Positions 18,758 through 27,246 of a stretch of DNA of 64,000 nucleotides are shown piece after piece. This DNA comes from Phycisphaerales bacterium (GTDB taxonomy: Bacteria > Planctomycetota > Phycisphaerae > Phycisphaerales > UBA1924). The stretch is taken from contig JAGQOH010000009.1 of the NCBI GenBank assembly GCA_020427635.1, positions 1-64,000 on the forward strand. Direction: 5' to 3'. A program made the position numbers and the translations under genes. Every line of letters starts with the position of its first letter. Position 1 is the first letter of the stretch. The notes under the pieces are model-generated. The model was not told where the DNA came from and ran no database searches. It saw nothing but the letters and a program-made list of their open reading frames with translations.

Positions 18758-20749
18758 ATGACCAAGCCAATTGCCGCCATTCTGGGTCTGCTCTTCGTCG
18801 GGGTCGCCATTGCCACGATGTCCATCGGCGGGGGCTCGGATGACGCACAGCCCACCGACAACGCAGGGTTCACGAGCCGAGTTGCGGGCGGCAGTCCCCG
18901 CGCAACGCCGACCTCCGACCGCTCGCTGCTGAGTGACCGTGCGACACCCACGCCTGCTCTTCCGGAAACCACTTCCGCCCCAAGGATCGGCACCTACTCC
19001 GGGCCGCTGCGTGGCGACACCCCGACCCGCTCAGAGACCAAGCGACCCAATCCAGGTTCGGGCGCGCCGCCCATTTCAACCGCCCAAGCCGCGGGGCGCA
19101 ACAACCGCGAGCGTCCGGACACGAGCGTTCGCCGCCCAACCCCGCCTCAGCGTGGGACGATTACACCCGTCGACCAGCCTCCCATGCGCGTTCCGGGCAT
19201 GAGCAGCGCCGAGCAGCAGATGCGCATGCGTCAGCAGCAGTACAACCAGTCGCTTGGGCTGACTGAATCGACCGGGGGCCGCGTAAGCCAAGCGGTGCCG
19301 ATTCCAGGCTCAGCGCCTCGCGATCCGGGACACTTCACGGAAGCCGACAATGCAAACAACTCCGGGAGCCGTCCACCCTCACTTGAAGACCTCTTGAGCG
19401 GGTTGCTTGGAAGCAGCGGCGGCTCGGGTAACGGTGGCGGCACCACGGTCATTACAGGCGGCGCGCCGCCAAACATCGAAGCGCGCTGGCGTCACGTCAC
19501 AATCGATGGCGCGTGCGACGAACTCGAGGGGTACCGCTCGAACGACCTGTACTTGCGTTTCGACGCTGCGGCCCGCGTGACAACGATCGACTCGGGCGTT
19601 TCATCGACAGGCATCGCGCCGGTGTCAGGCAGCTTCTATCAAGCGCCGACCGGAAGCGACCGCAAACCAAGCACCACTGCACTCCTGGCGGATCCTTGCG
19701 TGGCATTCGATACCTATGTCGCGATGAACGACACCGAGGTGTTGTTCCTGCCAGCTGGGTCGGGTGTGAACTTCAACCCAACCGCGCGCGCCACATGGTT
19801 TGGACTTGGCGTCAACGCGGTGCAGAATCGCTCGCTCTTCGACGACGACGCCTACTACGTGCATATCGGGCGCTTCACAGTGCCCACGACAGCGGGCGGC
19901 GTCACCGGCTCGATCGCAGTGTCCTATGGCGCGCTGGGCGGCAGCCTGCCCACCACCACAACGATCAACATTCCCTCCTGTGCCGACTGCTGGGACGGGC
20001 CCCCGCCCCCCGAACCCGACCCGGGCACGGATCCTGGCACCGACCCTGGGACGGATCCCGGCACCGATCCCGGAACGGATCCCGGTACTGACCCGGGCAC
20101 CGACCCCGGAACGGATCCCGGTACTGACCCGGGCACCGACCCCGGAACGGATCCCGATCCGGGTCCCGTCAACAGCCTTATGTGGCTAGCTGTCGACAAT
20201 GGCAACTGCACCGAAGCTCCGGTGTCCGGCGTCCATACCGGCATCGACCTCTCCGCCAGCACCACCTATGACCTCTTCTGGCGCACCGACAATGCCCATC
20301 GGCTGGTCACGGTGGCCACAGGTGACCCCGCGTCGGGTGCCGTCGCCCCGTTGTTGTTCAGCCCGGGTACGCCTTTCCAGCATGCAGCGGGCGACAACCT
20401 GCCGCCCGACCCCCTGTTCTTCACTTTGACCCCGTGTCTGGAATTCGACAGCTACTTCGCCTTCGGCACCTTGACCTCTGCGGACTTCATTGGCTTCCTG
20501 CCTGCCGAGCCTCCCGAGGGTGACTGGGGGACTCAGCTTGATCTGGCATGGTTCGGCTTGCCCAGCCCAACCGCCCAGAGAGACAGCGCAACCTTCGGCG
20601 ACCAAAGCTATTACGTTCGCCTTGGGCGCTTCACGCTGGCCAATGGCTCCACCGTGAGCGGGCAGATCGAGATCGCCTACGGCGCGTTTGGCACAACCGA
20701 TCTGCTGACGATCACGCTCGACGTTCCAGCGCTCCCCAGCGCGCCCTAG
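18758..20749 (+). CDS. secreted protein with two copies of an unrecognised domain joined by a PGTD-repeat linker
   Basis: The product is 663 residues. The N-terminus MTKPIAAILGLLFVGVAIAT is a signal peptide or membrane anchor, followed by about 200 residues rich in P, T, S and R with little predicted structure. Two similar domains follow (about residues 245-408 and 470-660). They share a cysteine-containing (V/L)xFD(T/S)Y segment, a WFGL motif, a YYV(H/R)(I/L)GRFT segment and a V(T/S)GxIx(V/I)xYGA segment. Between them is a linker of eleven PGTD repeats. I do not recognise the domain; the pattern suggests an all-beta, disulfide-stabilised extracellular fold. The start ATG has a weak GGGA upstream. 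The tricorn protease gene follows 173 bases later. Confidence 0.7.
   Translation: MTKPIAAILGLLFVGVAIATMSIGGGSDDAQPTDNAGFTSRVAGGSPRATPTSDRSLLSDRATPTPALPETTSAPRIGTYSGPLRGDTPTRSETKRPNPGSGAPPISTAQAAGRNNRERPDTSVRRPTPPQRGTITPVDQPPMRVPGMSSAEQQMRMRQQQYNQSLGLTESTGGRVSQAVPIPGSAPRDPGHFTEADNANNSGSRPPSLEDLLSGLLGSSGGSGNGGGTTVITGGAPPNIEARWRHVTIDGACDELEGYRSNDLYLRFDAAARVTTIDSGVSSTGIAPVSGSFYQAPTGSDRKPSTTALLADPCVAFDTYVAMNDTEVLFLPAGSGVNFNPTARATWFGLGVNAVQNRSLFDDDAYYVHIGRFTVPTTAGGVTGSIAVSYGALGGSLPTTTTINIPSCADCWDGPPPPEPDPGTDPGTDPGTDPGTDPGTDPGTDPGTDPGTDPGTDPGTDPGTDPDPGPVNSLMWLAVDNGNCTEAPVSGVHTGIDLSASTTYDLFWRTDNAHRLVTVATGDPASGAVAPLLFSPGTPFQHAAGDNLPPDPLFFTLTPCLEFDSYFAFGTLTSADFIGFLPAEPPEGDWGTQLDLAWFGLPSPTAQRDSATFGDQSYYVRLGRFTLANGSTVSGQIEIAYGAFGTTDLLTITLDVPALPSAP
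20021..20152 (+). repeat. tandem repeat encoding an 11-fold PGTD linker
   Basis: Eleven 12-base units encode Pro-Gly-Thr-Asp inside the 18758-20749 gene. Within it a perfect 36-base unit is repeated (20069-20104 and 20105-20140) with a further third of a copy to 20152, showing recent expansion by unequal exchange or slippage. The encoded linker is acidic and flexible. Confidence 0.95.
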
Positions 20750-20922
20750 TCTGACCGCTGCTGCGAAAACGCCAGCGGGCAAGCAGTGTGCGAATTCGCC
20801 TACACTGCAACTCTGATTCACCAAATCAGAACAAACAAGAGCAGCGACGCCCGGGTTGTGGACCACTGCGCGATCGCTGCCTCAATTCGGATCCGTCCAC
20901 CCAGCTAATTGGAGGAGTACAC

Positions 20923-23900
20923 ATGCAAGCCTTGACGCCCGGTGTCTTGAGCGCCGTTGCGATCCTTGCCGCCTCTGCGGGCGCGGCCTCGGACGCGATT
21001 CGCCCCGATGCCCTCATGCTTCAGTTCCCCGACGTCTCGCAGACCCAGATCTGCTTCGTCTACGCCAATGATGTGTGGGTCGTGCCCAAGAGCGGCGGAC
21101 AGGCGACGCAGCTCGCCGCCCCCGAGGGCCCGGAACTCTTCCCTCGCTTTAGCCCGGACGGCAAGACGATCGCTTTCCTCGGCAACTATGAAGGCGACGG
21201 CGACCTGTACACCATTCCCGTCAGCGGTGGCATTGCCCAGCGCGTGACCTATCACCCGGCCACGGAGATGCTGTGTGATTGGACGCCTGATGGTGGCCTG
21301 CTGTATTCATCCAACGGGTACTCGGGCCTCGGGCGCGCGCCCAAGCTCTTCACCGTGAGTGCGCTAGGCGGCTCCTCGACGCCGCTGCCCGTGCCCTATG
21401 GCGACGCGGGCGCCATCTCTCCCAATGGTGAGTGGCTCGCATACACGCCCCACAACCGCGACTTCCGCACGTGGAAGCGCTATCGCGGCGGTATGGCGTC
21501 CGAGATCTGGCTGTTCAATCTGAAGAACATGACTTCCAGGCGCGTCACCACATGGGAAGGCACTGACACGCGCCCGATGTGGTCGCCCGACGGACGCACG
21601 CTGTACTACCTGTCCGATGGTGGGTCAGAGCATCGCCTGAACATCTGGAGCTATGACGTTGCCTCACAGCGCAACAACCAAGTCACGAGCTTCAAGGACT
21701 ATGACGTCAAGTTCCCGTCGATCGGCCCGAGCGAGATCGTCTTCACCAATGGCGACAAGATGTACCTGCTCGACCTTGGCACCAAGCAAACGCGCACCGT
21801 GGACGTGACGATCCCGGGCGATCGCCCGACGCTGCGCCCGAAGATGGTCGACTACGCGGACTACGGCGCCGACTTCGACATCTCTTCGACCGGGAAGCGC
21901 GTCGTTGCGGAAGCGCGCGGTGACATCTGGTCGCTCCCCGCGGAAAAGGGCATCACGCGCAACCTGACGCCCGACACCGACGGCAGCGCCGAGCGCGACC
22001 CCATCTGGTCGCCCGATGGCAAGTGGGTTGCCTACCTCTCTGACCGAAGCGGCGAGTACGAGATCTACGTCCAACAGTCCGATGGCAAGGGCGACGTGCG
22101 CCAGCTGACGCACAATGGCGACGCCTACCGCTACATGCACAACTTCTCGCCGGACTCCAAGAAGATTGTTTATGGCGAGAAGGATGGCTCGGTCTATCTG
22201 CTCGATGTCGAATCCGGGGAGGCGAAGAAGGTCGCCCAAGACATGTTCGCGCAACAGCCTGCGATGAGCTGGGCGCAGGATTCGAACTGGATCGCCTTTG
22301 CCCTGTCCACGGACAATCAGCAGCGCGCGATCTTCCTCTACAACGTCGAGAATGACGAGCTGACGCAGGTCACGAGCTCATTCTTCGATGCGAACAACCC
22401 TGCGTTCGATCGTGATGGCGATTTCTTGTACTACGTGTCGTCGATGCACTTCCAACCGGAGTACTCGGATATCGACCTCACGTTCGTGTACAACGAATCG
22501 CAGAACATCATCGCGGTACCCCTGAACAGCGAGGTGGAGAACCCTTGGGCGCCGGAAGTTGATGAAGAAGAGTTCACTGCTGACGATGACGAAGCCAACG
22601 CCGATGAGGACACTTCCGAGGATGGGGACGATGACAACGGCAAGTCTTCAGACGATGCCGCGGACACCGAGGTCCATCCGCTGCAAGGCGTTTGGGAAGG
22701 CACGGTGACGGGGCTGAAGGCGCTGGGCTCGCCCGAGGATGAAATCTCCTTCATGCTCGTGATCTCTGTCGACGAGGATGGCAACATCACCGGATATTCC
22801 GAGACGATGGGGCAGAAGGAAGACCTGGGCGAAGTCACCTTTGATGAGGGCTCGGGCGAGTTCGTTGAGGAATCCGAATCCAACGGCATGAAGTCGATCA
22901 CCAAGTGCACCGTCAAGGATGGTGAGATGGTCGATGGCACCGTCGAGATTCCCGACATGGGCATCACGCTCCACTTCACCGCGACACGTTCGTCTACCGA
23001 ACTCGATGAGGACCAGGCGAAGGACGCCAAGAAGAAGGACAAGGACGAGCCGGTCGTCATCGACCTCGACGGCTTCGAATCGCGCGGCATCATGCTGCCG
23101 ATCGACAATGGCAACTTCTCAAGCCTTACGGTCAATGACAAGAACCAACTCATCTACATGCGCGCCGGCGAACCCTTCGGCACCATTCAACTCTTCGACA
23201 TCACGGAGAAGAAGGATGGCGAGCGCAAGGTTGTGGGCGGTTCAGTCGGTTACGCCATGTCAGGTGATGGCAAGCAGCTCGCAGCGGTCTCGATCGACCT
23301 GTCGCAGTTGCAGGCTGCCCAGCGTGGCGGCGGCGGCGTGCGCCCGAAGGTTGCCGTCATCAAGGCGGCGCCCTCGCAGAGCATGGGCAAGGCCGTCCCC
23401 ATGGATTCGATGAACGGCCTGATCAACCCGCGCGACGAGTGGGCCCAGATCCTGCGCGACGCCTGGCGCATCCAGCGCGACTTCTTCTATGACGCGAACA
23501 TGCATGGCGTGAACTGGCAAGCGGTGTATGACCGCTATTCCGCGATGCTTCCTGATTGCACGACGCGCGACGATGTGAGCTTCCTCATCCGTGAGATGAT
23601 TTCCGAGCTCAACGTCGGCCACGCGTACTACTTCGGTGGCGACACGGGCGAGCACCCGCCGCAGATGAATTGCGGCATGCTCGGCGCTGATTATGAACTC
23701 GTGTCGACCAACGAGGGTAAGGCCTACAAGATCACCAACATCGTCGAAGGCGCCGCTTGGGATCACGATGCGCGTGGCCCGCTGTCGATGCCTGGCGTCG
23801 ATGTCAAGGAAGGCGACTTCATCCTTGCGGTCAATGGCGTGCCGATTGACACCACCAAGGACATCTATGCCTCGTTCCAGGGCCTCGCCGGGAAGCTCAC

Positions 23901-24681
23901 GCAGCTCACTGTCTCCGAGAAGCCCTTCATCGATGACGATGCGCGCGACGTGTTCATCGAGCCCATCGGCGGCGAGAACAACCTGCGCTACCGCGCATGG
24001 ATCGAAGCCAACCGCAAGTACGTCGAGTACAAGACCGACGGCAAGGTCGGCTACCTCTATGTGCCCAACACCGGTGTTGATGGCCAGTCCGACCTCTTCC
24101 GCCAGTACTACGGCCAGCGCGACAAGCTCGCGCTGATCGTCGACGAGCGCTGGAATGGCGGCGGGCAGATCCCGACGCGCTTCATCGAACTGATGAATCG
24201 CCCGGTCACCAACTACTGGGCTGTGCGCGATGGCAAGGATTGGATGTGGCCGCCCGACTCGATGCAGGGCCCCAAGTGCATGCTCATCAACGGGCTCGCG
24301 GGCTCGGGTGGTGACATGTTCCCGGCGCTGTTCCGTCAGGCGGGCGTTGGCAAGATCATCGGCATGCGCACCTGGGGCGGGCTCGTCGGCATCTCCGGCA
24401 ACCCCGCGCTCATCGATGGCGGCTACACCTCAGCACCGACCTTCGCCTACTACGAGAAGGACGGCACCTGGGGCATCGAGGGCCACGGCGTCGACCCCGA
24501 CATCGAGGTCATCGACGATCCGGCGCTCATGATCGCCGCGCCGGGCGAAGTGGCTGATCCCCAGTTGGATGCAGCCATTCAGCTCATGCTCGATGAGATT
24601 TCTGTGCATCGCTACGTCCCGCCGCACCGTCCGCAGCCCGTGGACCGCTCGGGCATGGGCATCCGCGAGCAGGACAAGTAG
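20923..24681 (+). CDS. tricorn protease homologue (S41 family) with inserted domain
   Basis: The product is 1252 residues. A signal peptide (LSAVAILAASAGAAS) makes it exported, unlike archaeal cytosolic tricorn. Next come beta-propeller PD40-type repeats (for example FSPDGKTIAFLGNY, WSPDGRTLYYLSDGG, WSPDGKWVAYLSDRSGEY), a very acidic stretch at about 544-585, an inserted domain at about 585-690, a lysine-rich linker, the rest of the propeller, a C1 helical domain, a PDZ domain, and an S41 catalytic domain with the nucleophile Ser1128 in NGLAGSGGDMFP. The end is the usual RTWGGLVGI and GHGVDPDIEV. The ATG at 20923 has GGAGGAG five bases upstream. It probably trims peptides in the periplasm. 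A hairpin terminator follows 12 bases after the stop. Confidence 0.92.
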   Translation: MQALTPGVLSAVAILAASAGAASDAIRPDALMLQFPDVSQTQICFVYANDVWVVPKSGGQATQLAAPEGPELFPRFSPDGKTIAFLGNYEGDGDLYTIPVSGGIAQRVTYHPATEMLCDWTPDGGLLYSSNGYSGLGRAPKLFTVSALGGSSTPLPVPYGDAGAISPNGEWLAYTPHNRDFRTWKRYRGGMASEIWLFNLKNMTSRRVTTWEGTDTRPMWSPDGRTLYYLSDGGSEHRLNIWSYDVASQRNNQVTSFKDYDVKFPSIGPSEIVFTNGDKMYLLDLGTKQTRTVDVTIPGDRPTLRPKMVDYADYGADFDISSTGKRVVAEARGDIWSLPAEKGITRNLTPDTDGSAERDPIWSPDGKWVAYLSDRSGEYEIYVQQSDGKGDVRQLTHNGDAYRYMHNFSPDSKKIVYGEKDGSVYLLDVESGEAKKVAQDMFAQQPAMSWAQDSNWIAFALSTDNQQRAIFLYNVENDELTQVTSSFFDANNPAFDRDGDFLYYVSSMHFQPEYSDIDLTFVYNESQNIIAVPLNSEVENPWAPEVDEEEFTADDDEANADEDTSEDGDDDNGKSSDDAADTEVHPLQGVWEGTVTGLKALGSPEDEISFMLVISVDEDGNITGYSETMGQKEDLGEVTFDEGSGEFVEESESNGMKSITKCTVKDGEMVDGTVEIPDMGITLHFTATRSSTELDEDQAKDAKKKDKDEPVVIDLDGFESRGIMLPIDNGNFSSLTVNDKNQLIYMRAGEPFGTIQLFDITEKKDGERKVVGGSVGYAMSGDGKQLAAVSIDLSQLQAAQRGGGGVRPKVAVIKAAPSQSMGKAVPMDSMNGLINPRDEWAQILRDAWRIQRDFFYDANMHGVNWQAVYDRYSAMLPDCTTRDDVSFLIREMISELNVGHAYYFGGDTGEHPPQMNCGMLGADYELVSTNEGKAYKITNIVEGAAWDHDARGPLSMPGVDVKEGDFILAVNGVPIDTTKDIYASFQGLAGKLTQLTVSEKPFIDDDARDVFIEPIGGENNLRYRAWIEANRKYVEYKTDGKVGYLYVPNTGVDGQSDLFRQYYGQRDKLALIVDERWNGGGQIPTRFIELMNRPVTNYWAVRDGKDWMWPPDSMQGPKCMLINGLAGSGGDMFPALFRQAGVGKIIGMRTWGGLVGISGNPALIDGGYTSAPTFAYYEKDGTWGIEGHGVDPDIEVIDDPALMIAAPGEVADPQLDAAIQLMLDEISVHRYVPPHRPQPVDRSGMGIREQDK

Positions 24682-24692
24682 GGATTCTGAAA

Positions 24693-24732
24693 ACGCGCCG
24701 GTTGGTGGGAACCAACCCACCAGCTGACGCGT
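24693..24732 (+). terminator. hairpin terminator after the tricorn gene
   Basis: A stem of 16 pairs with one mismatch (outer 5 bp, inner 7 bp around the loop AACCAA at 24710-24715) lies 12 bases after the stop codon and is followed by a moderately T-rich stretch. It probably ends the transcript of the protease gene. Confidence 0.65.
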
Positions 24733-24824
24733 CTAGTTGTTCAGCATTGCCACAACCCCAGGGGGCGTCTGGCGCATCTGCGCCCGGCGCCCCTTTCTCC
24801 TTGTCTTGGTGAGGTGGCTTCTTG

Positions 24825-24863
24825 TCCCCCTTTCCCCGTGGGAGAGGGGTTCGGGGAGAGGGC
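24825..24863. repeat. imperfect C-rich/G-rich palindrome in an intergenic region
   Basis: A run of pyrimidines (about 24825-24836) is followed by CCGTG and then purine-rich GGAGAGGGG, which can fold back, and by a second GGGGAGAGGG. The pattern is like short intergenic repeats of the CCCTCTCCC…GGGAGAGGG kind found in many GC-rich bacteria. Only one copy is in this window, so repeat status is inferred. It lies upstream of the 24886 gene. Confidence 0.35.
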
Positions 24864-24885
24864 TTCGCCTGACTACGATGACACC

Positions 24886-25398
24886 ATGAAGCTCATCCCC
24901 CGCTTCATCCGCAAACGCCGCCTGCGCTGGCCGTTTTGGGTAAGCACTTGCCTCGCAACAGCGTTACTCACCACCTCGTTCGCGACCAACTGGTTCTGGT
25001 TCATCTACGCCTCGGCGACAGGGCTGGACTTCTTCTCGGTCGAGGTTTCCCGGGGATGTGTGTCCTATGCCCAAGGCCACAACTTCAATGCACGACCGAC
25101 GAGCTACCGCGGCTGGGAGTTGTATAGACCGAGTTACAGCGCACCGTTTCGATGGACGCCGGGAATCAGCGAGCGGCCTGCACAGGGCCAGCCTCGTCTT
25201 GCGATGTGGGTTCCCCTTTACATCTTTGCCGCGCCCTTCGCCCTGTTCTCCACCATCTCCTTCTTCCGCGCGCCGTTGAAGCACGCCGAAGGCCACTGCC
25301 CCCACTGCGGCTACGACTTGACCGGCATCAGCGATGAGAGGTGTCCGGAATGCGGAAGGAACGACAGGCGAGACGCCCGTTCCACCGAGATAGAGTAG
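24886..25398 (+). CDS. membrane protein with C-terminal zinc ribbon
   Basis: The product is 170 residues: a basic N-terminus, a transmembrane helix (about residues 15-42), an extracytoplasmic loop of some 60 residues, a second helix (MWVPLYIFAAPFALFSTISFF), and a C-terminal zinc ribbon with two CxxC pairs, CPHCGYDLTG and CPECGR, followed by a charged tail. This ribbon is very frequent on small planctomycete membrane proteins and is the best lineage clue in the window. Function is unknown. The ATG at 24886 has no clear ribosome-binding site, so a different start is possible. The stop is four bases from copy B of the bipartite hairpin element. Confidence 0.8.
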   Translation: MKLIPRFIRKRRLRWPFWVSTCLATALLTTSFATNWFWFIYASATGLDFFSVEVSRGCVSYAQGHNFNARPTSYRGWELYRPSYSAPFRWTPGISERPAQGQPRLAMWVPLYIFAAPFALFSTISFFRAPLKHAEGHCPHCGYDLTGISDERCPECGRNDRRDARSTEIE

Positions 25399-25402
25399 CC
25401 GC

Positions 25403-25483
25403 GCGTGCCATGGTCACCTTGGGTGACCATGCGGCGCGCACCGCACATGTGAAAACGTGGTTGCCCAAGGCAACCACGCCATA
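25403..25483. repeat. bipartite palindromic element, copy B
   Basis: This is the reverse-complement arrangement of the element at 11821-11902. Two perfect 10-bp hairpins, 25409-25431 (loop TTG) and 25456-25478 (loop CAA), have arm sequences nearly identical to those of copy A but a different 24-base spacer. The outer inverted repeat is weaker here. It again lies between the 3' ends of two convergent genes. Confidence 0.85.
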
Positions 25484-25509
25484 CCCTCAAGAAATGTCCT
25501 GCGTCGTTG

Positions 25510-27036
25510 CTAGCAGCTCGTCCCGAAGCTGAACAGCACGACCTGCAGGTCATCGAGGTCGACATCGCCATCACCATCAGCATCGCCGTCGGCAAAGGGC
25601 GCGACCGAGCCGCCAAAGTTGAACAACACCACCTGCAGGTCATCGAGGTCGATGTCGTTGTCACCGTCGGCATCGCCCGGGCAGACCATGGCCGCGACCT
25701 GGAACTCGTAGGCGCCGATGTCGACCTTGGGACCAACGCCGCTCCCCGTGTCGGAGGTGTCGGGATCGTCGACGAAGCGCGGGTTGCCATCGAGATCGAC
25801 GCTGGCGCCAGAGGAGTAGATGCTGGTGAGGCCTGCGTCGATACAGGGCGAGCCAGCCAGGAGACGCAGATCGTCGTCTTCGGTGCCGAATATGTCATCG
25901 CCACCGTCGGCGTCAACGAACATCGGCTCGACATTCAAGATGTGTGTGCCGTCGGGATAGCCGCCCTCGATCAGGGAGTAGGCGACATCGGCGGCAAACA
26001 TTGACGCATCGACGAAGTTGTCTGTGACATTGCCCCAGATGATGAAGTTCTGAAGGATGTAGAAGTCGCCCGTGAGCGAGAGATAGACGCCGGAGCCGCC
26101 AAAGCCGGCGGTATTGCCGACCACGGTGCAGTTCGCAGCGGTCATGCGAGCGCTGGATCCGCAGAAGATGCCGCCACCACGGATGGCAGAATTGCCGGAA
26201 AACAGGCAGCCCAAGAGCACCGGGTCGCCCGGCCCTAATGAAACGCCGCCGCCACCGCCGCCGGTGGCCTCGTTGCCAAGGAACGAGCAGTTGATCAGTG
26301 TGGGCGCGGCGGAATTGGTCACCATCGCGCCGCCGCTGGTCGCAGCAACATTACCCCGAAACAGACAGTTGGTGATCACCGGCTCGGTGTTGAATTCGAT
26401 GTTGAGCATGCCGCCGGCAGATCCGTCGCTTGTGTTTTCCACGAAGTCGCAATCCGTCACCGTCGGGCTGCTCCCGCTGCGGTTGTTCATGCCGCCGCCC
26501 GCACCGGTTGCGAGGTTCTGCTCAAAGGTGCACCGCGTGATCGCCGGATGACTGAAATTGATATTGAGCATGCCGCCGCCCTGATCTCCCGTGTTTTGCA
26601 TGAAGACACAGTCCTCGATCGTTGGACTCGAGCCATCGTTCAGCATGCCGCCGCCGCCAAAGCTGGGCCCAAACGCGCCGTTGCCGTTCTTCAACGTCAG
26701 CCCCGCAATCAAGGTCCCGGCGTTCTCACCACTCACGCATTGAATAACGATCCCGTTGTTGGTGCCGTCGACGATGGTCGAGGTAACGATGGCGCGGTCA
26801 GATGGGTCGATCGAGCGAAGCGTGATGGCCTTGCCCATCATGTTGAGATGCTCGGCGTAGAACCCCGGGGCAACAACGATCTCATCACCGGCATTCGCCG
26901 CGTTGATCGCGCCTTGAATGGTGGCTTGATCGCCAGGGACGTTGATCACGGCCGCCAATGCCGAAGAATTCCAAAGCCCGCTCGCGAAAGCCGCGCCGGC
27001 CACCAACATCAGCTGCATCGATCCAGATGTATACAT
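25510..27036 (-). CDS. secreted right-handed beta-helix protein with dockerin-like C-terminus
   Basis: The product is 508 residues. A signal peptide (MYTSGSMQLMLVAGAAFASG) leads into a parallel beta-helix of the pectate-lyase/PbH1 type, visible as many coils of the pattern GGGMLN…SPTIEDCVFMQNT. A VDIGAYEFQ segment typical of the end of such helices follows. The C-terminus holds two EF-hand repeats (CPGDADGDNDIDLDDL and GDADGDGDVDLDDL). It may bind or cleave polysaccharide, but no catalytic lyase residues are evident. The ATG at 27036 has GGAG six bases upstream; the longer frame to 27126 lacks a better signal. It is probably monocistronic or read together with the dockerin-tailed gene upstream on the same strand. 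Confidence 0.85.
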   Translation of the reverse strand: MYTSGSMQLMLVAGAAFASGLWNSSALAAVINVPGDQATIQGAINAANAGDEIVVAPGFYAEHLNMMGKAITLRSIDPSDRAIVTSTIVDGTNNGIVIQCVSGENAGTLIAGLTLKNGNGAFGPSFGGGGMLNDGSSPTIEDCVFMQNTGDQGGGMLNINFSHPAITRCTFEQNLATGAGGGMNNRSGSSPTVTDCDFVENTSDGSAGGMLNIEFNTEPVITNCLFRGNVAATSGGAMVTNSAAPTLINCSFLGNEATGGGGGGVSLGPGDPVLLGCLFSGNSAIRGGGIFCGSSARMTAANCTVVGNTAGFGGSGVYLSLTGDFYILQNFIIWGNVTDNFVDASMFAADVAYSLIEGGYPDGTHILNVEPMFVDADGGDDIFGTEDDDLRLLAGSPCIDAGLTSIYSSGASVDLDGNPRFVDDPDTSDTGSGVGPKVDIGAYEFQVAAMVCPGDADGDNDIDLDDLQVVLFNFGGSVAPFADGDADGDGDVDLDDLQVVLFSFGTSC

Positions 27037-27246
27037 GTCGTGCTCCGCACCAAGCGTGGACAACAAAACCGGCTGGACCGCTTGGTGAGGACTCACCCAG
27101 CTCGGCCATTGTACCATGCGAAACACATCAATCCAACGCGCAACAGCGCACCGCCGATCGAACTCCCAACCTGCTCCGCACCGCGTTGGAGGCGCACCCT
27201 ACCCGCAGCCGCAAGGGGCACACAAGGGGGCCAAACTGGGCAAGGC

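Noticed and set aside
20021-20152. Short tandem repeats as a CRISPR or replication iteron array
   Set aside because: They are 12-base in-frame PGTD codons inside a gene with no spacers.
25311-25934. 207-residue minus-strand frame crossing copy B of the palindromic element
   Set aside because: It is out of frame with the beta-helix gene and includes the palindrome; the MVTQGDHG-like peptide is simply a translation of the hairpin.
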